From NCBI GenBank assembly GCA_000435835.1, contig FR883384.1, positions 30,899 to 94,898 of the forward strand: DNA of 64,000 nt, read 5' to 3'. Under the pieces are notes generated by a model, which saw only the letters and a program-made list of their open reading frames with translations, made no database searches and was not told where the DNA came from. Made by a program: the position numbers and the translations under genes. Positions 51,626 through 59,153 of this stretch are shown here, piece by piece; the stretch's first letter is position 1; the number at the start of each line of letters is the position of its first letter. The DNA is from Clostridium sp. CAG:221 (GTDB lineage: Bacteria; Bacillota; Clostridia; Clostridiales; Clostridiaceae).

Positions 51626-52963
51626 TCAAGAAGTTTTAGATTCTTGCATATTTAATATGGTTTGTTGACCGAGATTGATAAGAATTTGCCATTTTGCTGG
51701 CATGTTATCAGCGATATTTAAAGCATCCAATTCATTTAAAGGACGATGATAGTTATATGGGTGAGGTCTTAAAAAGTTATAATAAGCAACCCAAAGAGAG
51801 AATCCATAAAGAGCACCTTCATCACTTCCATAGCCACAAGTAACTCTATAGGAAGATTTGAAGGTACGATTTAGACGCTCTACTACTTGCTTAACCCAAC
51901 GGAATTCTTCAGATACTGGATCTTCATTAGTAAGGTCAATAACTTGAGTTAGATTAAATTCTTTATTTTCTTCTAATTCAAATTGTTGCTTCGCTAACGG
52001 GTAAGCGCTATAAGCATCGGCAACGAAGTTCAAAGCTTTTCCTGGAAATTTTTTGAACTTATCAAAAGCCATACGCATTGCTAATATACAAGGACCTGTA
52101 GCTCTTGTATCAGATACTTGATAACCTAGAATAGACTTTTTACAAGCATCCATTACAATCCAAACATAATGCTTAATTCCTTTAACTTTTATATAAGTTT
52201 CATCGGCAGAAAGTATTTTAGATGGTTTGTAATTAAATGTATCAACAAATGGTTTAATGACAGCGGCTGCTGTTAAAGCATAATTAGCAACAGTTCTATG
52301 TGATATTTTTATTCCATGAACTTCTTCTAAAACATGTGCAGTTTGTCTTGTAGACATTTTACAATTAACGTGATAAGTAAGGCATAATCCCATTATATGA
52401 GGATTAAACTTTTTAAAACTAAATCCTGCAGCATGTTTTGAAATTGGATATAAATCCATCTTAAAGAAGTTAATATTGAATTCACGGTATATATAGTGAA
52501 GCTTGTATTTATATTTATGGGCAGGATCAAGATCCTTAGGAAGTTTCTTAATGTTTCTTTGATAATATGAGCATTTAGAATTATTACATTTATGTATTTT
52601 AAACTGCTTACGCTGCTTTTGCTCAGTAAGGGTAGCACCACAGTAAGGACAAATAAATACTAATGGTTTAGTAGCATAATTAGCTTCTTTAAATGTAAGT
52701 TGACAAACTTTACACTTAAACTGACCTTTATTGCCATTGTTATCGTAAATATATTCATGAGGTGCACCACATTTAGGACATTTAGTTTTTTTAGGAATAG
52801 ACTTACCGTTCCGTCTTTGGACGGGTTTTAAGGTCTTGTTATATTTATGTTTGTAATAAGCTAAAAGTAATTTATAATCTACCTTTTCAAATTTAAGTAT
52901 TGTAGGTAGTCTATCTACTTTGAACTTTTGATATTCAGGGCTATTTGAATCATCAAATATCAT
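51626..52963 (-). CDS. IS6/IS240-like DDE transposase with zinc ribbons
   Basis: The 445-residue transposase is much longer than the usual 220-250 residue IS6 enzyme. The N-terminal part carries two CxxC zinc ribbons: Cys62/65 with Cys84/87, and Cys105/108 with Cys126/131. An HTH region follows (MSTRQTAHVLEEVHGIKISH is split over the helices). The catalytic core has Asp254 in LSADETYIKVKG, Asp316 in VADAYSAYPLA and Glu362 in QVVERLNRTFKS, with the conserved YNFLRPH nearby. No frameshift is seen. No strong ribosome binding site precedes the ATG on the minus strand, so translation may be weak. Confidence 0.92.
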   Translation of the reverse strand: MIFDDSNSPEYQKFKVDRLPTILKFEKVDYKLLLAYYKHKYNKTLKPVQRRNGKSIPKKTKCPKCGAPHEYIYDNNGNKGQFKCKVCQLTFKEANYATKPLVFICPYCGATLTEQKQRKQFKIHKCNNSKCSYYQRNIKKLPKDLDPAHKYKYKLHYIYREFNINFFKMDLYPISKHAAGFSFKKFNPHIMGLCLTYHVNCKMSTRQTAHVLEEVHGIKISHRTVANYALTAAAVIKPFVDTFNYKPSKILSADETYIKVKGIKHYVWIVMDACKKSILGYQVSDTRATGPCILAMRMAFDKFKKFPGKALNFVADAYSAYPLAKQQFELEENKEFNLTQVIDLTNEDPVSEEFRWVKQVVERLNRTFKSSYRVTCGYGSDEGALYGFSLWVAYYNFLRPHPYNYHRPLNELDALNIADNMPAKWQILINLGQQTILNMQESKTS

Positions 52964-53243
52964 TTGTTTTAGTGGTATGTGTTGTGAAATAAATAAAAGT
53001 AATTCACCGATAATGGTAATTAAATATTAATTATATATAAGTAAATAAGTTATAATTGAATCCATGATAACGACAACCTTTCATTGTTGATTTTGTTTGG
53101 TCAGAGATTCAATTTTAACATGAAATTAGGGGGTCGTTGTTTTTTTTATGCAAAAAACTTTCGAAACCTTGATATATAAAGATTTTAAAATAAAAATAGT
53201 GTAAAAAACTTTACACTAACTCACAACGAGAGGGGGAATAGAG

Positions 53244-55322
53244 ATGAATAAAGTATCAAAGGCCATAGCCCAAAGTAGGATGCTTATATTAGTAATAGCA
53301 TTTCTTTTATTAATACCATCAGTATTGGGATATTTAAAGACAGATGTTAATTATGATATTTTAGGATATTTACCAGATGAATTAGATACGAGGATTGCAC
53401 AATCCATTTTAAAAGATGATTTTGATTGTGGATCATTAGGAATGCTTATAGTAGAAAATATGGAAGACAAAGAGGTAAGCAAATTAAAAGAAGAAGTTAA
53501 GAAGGTAGAAGGGGTTAATGATGTTATCTGGATTGATGATGCAATAGATTTATCTGTACCAAAAGAAATTTTACCAGAAGATATCAGAGATATTTTCTAT
53601 TCAGAAAACTCCACATTAATGATAATTAAATTTGCTGGCACAGATGCCAGTACTGAAACAGAAAAGGCTTTAAGTGATGTCCGTAAGATTGCTGGGAAAC
53701 AAGCTTTTCTTAGTGGCGTAGCAGGGGTGATAAAGGATACAAAAGATTTGGCCAATAAAGAAACTCCTATTTATGTACTGATAGCAGTAATATTATCAAT
53801 TATAATCCTATCAATTACCATGGAATCATATGTAATACCAATTGTTTTTTTATCAAGTATAGGAATAGCAATTATTTATAATATGGGATCAAATGTGATC
53901 TTTGAAAATATATCTTATGTAACTAAAGCTTTATCAGCAGTACTTCAGCTTGGAGTTACCATGGATTATTCAATATTCTTGCTTCATAGGTATGATGAGG
54001 AGAGGGAAAGTAGAGAGAATAAGGTTGAAGCCATGGCTAATGCTATTGAAGCTACCATAGAATCTGTTGTGGGGAGTGCTTTGACAACAGTAGCAGGTTT
54101 TTTAGCACTATGTGTTATGGATTTAGCTTTAGGAAAAGATATAGGATTAGTAATGGCAAAAGGCGTTGTTATAGGAGTTGTTTGTACAATTACCATATTG
54201 CCAGCTTTAGTTTTAACTTTCGATAAAGTAATTCATAAGTACAAACATAAAAATATATTACCTACTTTTCAAAAAAGCAGTAGTTTTATTATTAAACATC
54301 ATAAAGTAATAGTTTTAATTTCTCTATTGATATTAATTCCAGCAGCTATAGGTAAGGAAAAGGTTAGTGTTTATTATAATCTTGATGAGTCACTGCCAGA
54401 TAATTTACCTTCAATAGTTGCTAATGATAAGTTGAAGAATGAGTTTAATATGGTATCAACCAATATTATCTTGGTGAGTGATGATTTAGATAGATATAAG
54501 GTTAAAGAAATGGTTAAAGAATTAAATAATGTAGATGGTGTTACCATGGCGGCAGCATTAGAATCTGTATTAGGATCTAGAATACCAGAAAACTTTTTGC
54601 CTAATGAGTTATTAGAACAGGTAAAGAAAGGTGGCTATGAAGGAATTATTGTCAATTCAAAATATAAATCAGCTACCAATGAAGTGGCAGTGCAGTTAGA
54701 TGAAATTAATGAGATTGTGAAGAAATATGATCCAGAAGGATTAGTTGGAGGGGAAGCACCACTTACCAATGACCTTGTAACAATAGCCGATAGTGATTTT
54801 AAAAAGGTGAGTATATTTTCAATAGTAGCAATATTTTTAATAATTATGGTCATATTTAAATCTATATCAGTACCAGTTCTATTAGTGCTAGCCATAGAAC
54901 TAGCTATTTTTATAAATCTTGGAATACCGTATTACACAGGTACCACAATTCCATTTATTTCATCAATCGTAATAGGAACAATACAATTAGGAGCTACAGT
55001 AGATTATGCAATACTTCTTACTTCAAGATTTAAAGAAGAGTTATCAAACACTAATGATAAGAAGGAAGCAATGATAAAAGCATTACAAAGTTCATCAAGA
55101 TCAATAATAACTAGTGCATTGACATTCTTTGGAGCTACAGCAGGAGTAGGGATTATTTCAGAATTGGAAATGATAAGTTCACTATGTGTGTTGATGGCCA
55201 GAGGAGCAATAATAAGTATGCTAGTTATACTATTTGTATTACCAGGAGTTTTATTAATGTTTGAAGGTATAATTGTAAAAACAAGTAAATATTTTATAAT
55301 GTGTAAGAAGGAGGAAAAGTAA
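53244..55322 (+). CDS. MMPL/RND-type exporter
   Basis: The 692-residue membrane transporter has the two-fold RND layout. Helix 1 is at about residues 12-30, an outer domain at 31-170, five helices at about 175-325, then a second half with helix at about 355, an outer domain, and five helices at about 525-680. Proton-relay-like blocks appear in both halves: LQLGVTMDYSIFLLHRYDEE and IQLGATVDYAILLTSRFKEE. Related proteins export lipids or hydrophobic compounds. GAGAGGGGG precedes ATG 53244. The next gene starts on the base after its stop, so they form one operon. An IS separates them from their apparent promoter. Confidence 0.93.
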   Translation: MNKVSKAIAQSRMLILVIAFLLLIPSVLGYLKTDVNYDILGYLPDELDTRIAQSILKDDFDCGSLGMLIVENMEDKEVSKLKEEVKKVEGVNDVIWIDDAIDLSVPKEILPEDIRDIFYSENSTLMIIKFAGTDASTETEKALSDVRKIAGKQAFLSGVAGVIKDTKDLANKETPIYVLIAVILSIIILSITMESYVIPIVFLSSIGIAIIYNMGSNVIFENISYVTKALSAVLQLGVTMDYSIFLLHRYDEERESRENKVEAMANAIEATIESVVGSALTTVAGFLALCVMDLALGKDIGLVMAKGVVIGVVCTITILPALVLTFDKVIHKYKHKNILPTFQKSSSFIIKHHKVIVLISLLILIPAAIGKEKVSVYYNLDESLPDNLPSIVANDKLKNEFNMVSTNIILVSDDLDRYKVKEMVKELNNVDGVTMAAALESVLGSRIPENFLPNELLEQVKKGGYEGIIVNSKYKSATNEVAVQLDEINEIVKKYDPEGLVGGEAPLTNDLVTIADSDFKKVSIFSIVAIFLIIMVIFKSISVPVLLVLAIELAIFINLGIPYYTGTTIPFISSIVIGTIQLGATVDYAILLTSRFKEELSNTNDKKEAMIKALQSSSRSIITSALTFFGATAGVGIISELEMISSLCVLMARGAIISMLVILFVLPGVLLMFEGIIVKTSKYFIMCKKEEK

Positions 55323-57824
55323 ATGAAAAGAAAGTCATTATCTAAAAAATTAGTATTTTTAGTTGTTATGGCAACAACAATGAGTAATTTTACTGCTTAT
55401 GCAGGGGAAATGCATAAGGATGAAACTGTATATGTAATTTTAGATGAAAATGGAAAACCAACAAGTAATATTGTATCAGATAAAATAAGTAGTGATGAGG
55501 TATTAGGTGAATTTGAAGATAAATCATCTTTGAGTAATATAAAAAATGTTAAAAGTGATGAGAAAGCGAAGATAAATGGTGAGACTTTAAAATGGAATGT
55601 TAATTCTAATGAATTATATTATGAAGGCAATAGTGAAAAAGAGCTTCCTTTAAATATAGAAATAAAATATGAATTTAATAATAAAGAAGTGGATCCTAAA
55701 GATGTTTTAGGCAAAGAAGGATCATTTAAGATAAGTATTAATGTAAAGAATAATAAATATGAAACAAAGAAGATTAAAGGAGAAGATAGAAAGATATATC
55801 TTCCAATATTGACAGCCACAGAATGTATATTGCCTAATGATGTTTTCTCTAATATTAAGGTAAGTGCAGGGAAGATTATAGATGATGGAAGCAATTCAAT
55901 GATAACTTTAATTTCCATACCAGGGTTAGAGGAGTCTTTGAATTTAAATGAATTAACCAAGGGTATTAAGAAAAAGGAAAATATTTTTGATATTCAGTTA
56001 AAGGATAGTATAGAGATAGAAGGAAATACTACAGATTTTCAAGTACCTTATATAGCATTAGTGGGTACAGTTATTAATGAAGAACTTGATGGATTAGATG
56101 AAGTAGAATCTTTTTCAGATATAAAAGATAAATTAAATCAATTAGAAGAAGGTGGAGAGGAACTACTAAATGGACAAAAAGAGTTACAAGAAAATTACAT
56201 TTTATTCGATGAAGGGGTAGACAAGGCTGCTTCAGGCAGTGAAGATTTAAATAGTGGATTATCACAGTTAAATGATAAGATTCCTACAATAAAAGCTGGA
56301 ATGATAGAATTAAGGGATGGAATAAATCAATTGTATGGAAAGTCTCCTGAATTAGTTCAGGGTATTAAGGATATGAGTGATGGAGCAAGAGAATTAAATG
56401 ATGGTATTAGTCAAATAAATAATAAAGCACCGGAATTATATAATGGAACAACAGAACTAAATAGTGGATTAAATGAATTGCAAAGTAAGATTCCAGGACT
56501 TGAAGGAGGAATAACTGCAGTAGATAATGGAATAAATACTGTCAATGATAATATGCAAACATTAGCTGCTGGCGCTACTTCATTAAATGAAGGGTTAGCA
56601 AGTTTAAATGATTCAGAAAGTATATTTACAGAAGGGGTAAATGGATTTACATCTAGTATAAAGAGTTTAAGAGATGGATATAATCAAATAGATTTTGGTA
56701 TTAAGGCAGCAAAAGATGGCAGTTCCCAACTTAAGATTGGACTAAGTGAAGGAATAAATGATATAGGACGTCTAAGAGATTCTACTGATACTATAGATGG
56801 TTTAAATCTTCAAATAAATCAGGTATATGAAGCTATAAAAGAATCAAATCCAGAGGCAGCAGAACAATTACTTAATATAAGTAATTCTTTAAGTTATGTA
56901 TCAACAGCACAGAGAGAAGGAATAGATGAAGTTATAAGTAAATCTAATGAAGCATTATTAGCAGCAGGTCAGCTTGAGGGAGGGCTAAGTGAAGTGTCAG
57001 AGGGCTCTAACTCTTTTATGGAAAATTTTGATGCTCTTGTTAATGGAGCAGATAATATAAATACAAGTGCTTTGCAAATTAAAGAAGGAGTTACTAATTT
57101 ATATGCTGGAAGTAATGATTTGGTAAATGGAGCTAATGAATTATATGTAGGAACAAGTAATTTAGCAGAAGGAAGCTCAAGTTTAAAAAGTGCTTCTGGT
57201 GAATTGGAATCAGGAGTAAATAGGTTAGCGGAAGGAAGTAGTAAGTTAGTTGAAGGAACTAGTACTTTCAAAGATGGAGTAAGTAGGCTGGCAGAAGGAA
57301 GCAATAGCTTGTCAGAAGGAGGAAAGACATTAGAGTCTGCTTCAAGCGAATTAAGTACAGGCGTTGAAGCCTTGGCAAAAGGAGGAAATGAACTTGCTGA
57401 TGGAGGATCAGTGTTAAGTGATGCAGTAGGAAAGCTTGCTGAAGGTAGTAGTGAATTAGCAGGTGGTACTAGCACACTGAGAGATAAATCAAAACAGGTG
57501 TTAGAAGCCACAGGTAAGCTTGTGGATGGAACAAAGCAGATAAAAGAAGAGGGGCTAGATCAAATTTGTAATTTGGGAAATGAGGCAGTAGATTCTATAG
57601 AGGAATTGAAAGATGTAAAAAATGAGTTAGTGAAAATGGCAGATGACTATGGATTATACTCAGGAATAAATGAAAATATGACTGGCAATATTAAATTTAT
57701 TATGAGGACAGAAGCCATAAAAGCAGAAAATAAAAAGAGTAGTAAAGTAGAGAATAAAAAAACAGTTAAAACAGATGATGAAGGATTTTTTAGTAAATTA
57801 TTAGCTAAATTTAAAAATCTATAG
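55323..57824 (+). CDS. Secreted YhgE-like repeat protein, MMPL partner
   Basis: The 833-residue protein has a signal peptide (residues 1-27, cut after TAYA), a beta-rich domain (about 30-240) and a very long helical array (about 265-760). The array is built of L-x2-G-x3-L units such as GTTELNSGLNELQSK and EGSSSLKSASGELESG, like the coiled repeats of YhgE/Pip proteins. It ends in a basic, charged tail with no membrane helix or LPXTG, unlike full YhgE, so it is probably secreted and held by its partner. The ribosome binding site GGAGG overlaps the end of the MMPL gene, giving coupling. It probably forms an outer extension of the exporter; this is inference. Confidence 0.85.
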   Translation: MKRKSLSKKLVFLVVMATTMSNFTAYAGEMHKDETVYVILDENGKPTSNIVSDKISSDEVLGEFEDKSSLSNIKNVKSDEKAKINGETLKWNVNSNELYYEGNSEKELPLNIEIKYEFNNKEVDPKDVLGKEGSFKISINVKNNKYETKKIKGEDRKIYLPILTATECILPNDVFSNIKVSAGKIIDDGSNSMITLISIPGLEESLNLNELTKGIKKKENIFDIQLKDSIEIEGNTTDFQVPYIALVGTVINEELDGLDEVESFSDIKDKLNQLEEGGEELLNGQKELQENYILFDEGVDKAASGSEDLNSGLSQLNDKIPTIKAGMIELRDGINQLYGKSPELVQGIKDMSDGARELNDGISQINNKAPELYNGTTELNSGLNELQSKIPGLEGGITAVDNGINTVNDNMQTLAAGATSLNEGLASLNDSESIFTEGVNGFTSSIKSLRDGYNQIDFGIKAAKDGSSQLKIGLSEGINDIGRLRDSTDTIDGLNLQINQVYEAIKESNPEAAEQLLNISNSLSYVSTAQREGIDEVISKSNEALLAAGQLEGGLSEVSEGSNSFMENFDALVNGADNINTSALQIKEGVTNLYAGSNDLVNGANELYVGTSNLAEGSSSLKSASGELESGVNRLAEGSSKLVEGTSTFKDGVSRLAEGSNSLSEGGKTLESASSELSTGVEALAKGGNELADGGSVLSDAVGKLAEGSSELAGGTSTLRDKSKQVLEATGKLVDGTKQIKEEGLDQICNLGNEAVDSIEELKDVKNELVKMADDYGLYSGINENMTGNIKFIMRTEAIKAENKKSSKVENKKTVKTDDEGFFSKLLAKFKNL

Positions 57825-57833
57825 ATAATTTAA

Positions 57834-57876
57834 AGGAGCTGAGCACTAATTATTTAGTGCTACAGTTCTTTTTTCT
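57834..57876 (+). terminator. Terminator after the MMPL operon
   Basis: GAGCTGAGCACTAA pairs, with a small bulge, with TTAGTGCTACAGTTC and is followed by TTTTTT. Confidence 0.85.
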
Positions 57877-58027
57877 AAAAAAGGAATAAAAAAAATAATT
57901 GGAAAATAATATAAAATATGGTAATATAAACTATAGAAAGTGAATCTATATTAAAAAATAAAAGTTGGTTTAAAGGGGATGAAGGTATTTAAAGCAGGCT
58001 TAATTTTAATTTGTGGGAGGAATAAGA

Positions 58028-58993
58028 ATGAAAAGAAAATTAATTTTAATGGCAATAATTGCTTTTAGCGGATTTTCAATAGAAGCCAATGCAGCAGTAA
58101 ATGATGAAGCCTTATCTAATGTGCAAAATAAGATGATAGAGTATATTAATAATTACTCATTTACTAATAATGCCGATGAAAGTGCAACAGAAGGTACAAC
58201 TAATAATACAGTTGATTTTAATTGGAGCGATTATGTAAATAATGCAGGTAATGTTTATAAAGATGCAGTAGAGCAAATTGTAAGTGAACTTCCTGAAATA
58301 ACTGTTCCTGAAACATCAGTACAGTCCCCAGAAACTTCAGAAGCACCAGATATTTCTGTTACACCAGACATTACAGAAGATTCAGGTAGTATAAATGAAG
58401 ATGTATTAATACAACCTTTTGTAATTGATAATATATTAAGGATTGTTCATGTAGGAGAAAGCTATACAATCAATGTATTACATTCACCTGGTGAAGTAGT
58501 ATTTACCAGTAGTAATCCAGAAGTAGCTACAGTTGATGGAAATGGAAATGTAGTTGCTATAGCACCTGGTAAAGCATATATTACAGTTTCTACAGCTGAT
58601 AGTTGTAGAACTAGAAAAGCAGTTGTAAGGGTTTTAGGAGAAAATGAACTTCCAGATGTTGATTTACCAGATACTGATAACGATATTAATATTGATACTG
58701 ACATTAATATTGGTAATGATAATAACATTAATATAGATATAAGTATAAATAAACCATCAGGTAATTGGCCATCAATTAATTGGCCAACAGGCGGAACAAT
58801 AGGCGGAACAACAGGTGGAACAATTGGAAGCTTAGGAAGTGCTAATAAGATATCAACTACACCTACAACATTAAGTAGTACTAAGGGAACATCAACTTCA
58901 ACATTGCCTAATACTGGTGCACCAATACCAGTGGAAGCAATTGGGGTACTATCATTATTAGGTGGTTTAGGAATTTATAAGAAGAGAAAATAA
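58028..58993 (+). CDS. LPXTG surface protein with BIG2 domain
   Basis: The 321-residue cell-wall protein has a signal peptide (residues 1-22, cut after EANA), an acidic Ser/Thr/Pro-rich region (about 40-130), and a bacterial Ig-like group 2 domain (about 140-200) with VVFTSSNPEVATVDGNGNVV and APGKAYITVST. A low-complexity stretch of alternating Asp/Asn and Ile follows (DNDINIDTDINIGNDNNIN), then a Gly/Thr linker. The sortase signal is LPNTG at residues 293-297, followed by a hydrophobic helix and KKRK. A sortase would link it to peptidoglycan; no sortase gene is nearby. ATG 58028 follows GGGAGG; an in-frame GTG at 58013 overlaps that site. Confidence 0.9.
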   Translation: MKRKLILMAIIAFSGFSIEANAAVNDEALSNVQNKMIEYINNYSFTNNADESATEGTTNNTVDFNWSDYVNNAGNVYKDAVEQIVSELPEITVPETSVQSPETSEAPDISVTPDITEDSGSINEDVLIQPFVIDNILRIVHVGESYTINVLHSPGEVVFTSSNPEVATVDGNGNVVAIAPGKAYITVSTADSCRTRKAVVRVLGENELPDVDLPDTDNDINIDTDINIGNDNNINIDISINKPSGNWPSINWPTGGTIGGTTGGTIGSLGSANKISTTPTTLSSTKGTSTSTLPNTGAPIPVEAIGVLSLLGGLGIYKKRK

Positions 58994-59000
58994 TATTTAA

Positions 59001-59031
59001 AAGAAGGATCTAGTTTAGGTCCTTTTTTTAC
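59001..59031 (+). terminator. Terminator after the LPXTG gene
   Basis: AAGGATC pairs with GGTCCTT around TAGTTTA and is followed by TTTTT. Confidence 0.85.
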
Positions 59032-59153
59032 GTAAAAAAACTTTAACTTTAATGTTTTTTATAGTAATAAATAAAAATTAATTAATAAAAGAAAAAGTTG
59101 TAATATTATGGTACAATAAATGTGTATAATATAAAATTTAGTGAGGTATTTAG

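Larger units (their letters stand above)
51465..53220 (-). mobile_element. IS6-like insertion sequence with 8-bp target duplication
   Basis: A 1,756-bp element. Left end GATAGTGTAAAGTTT (51465-51479); right end, read inward on the minus strand, GTTAGTGTAAAGTTT, so 15-bp terminal repeats with one mismatch. The flanks are identical: TCACAACG at 51457-51464 and at 53221-53228, an 8-bp duplication as made by the IS6 family. It encodes one transposase on the minus strand. Restoring the site joins the operator promoter at 51425 to the MMPL ribosome binding site, so insertion is probably recent. Confidence 0.88.

Noticed and set aside
56200..57500. Tandem similar segments that could suggest a repeat array such as CRISPR
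   Set aside because: The units are in frame, vary in length and encode L-x2-G helices. There are no identical repeats with unique spacers. No CRISPR array was seen anywhere in the window.
56969..57511. Long open frame on the minus strand inside the YhgE-like gene
   Set aside because: It is antisense to the L-x2-G repeats; the repetitive codons keep the opposite frame open. The translation is Ser/Pro/Leu low complexity with no ribosome binding site.
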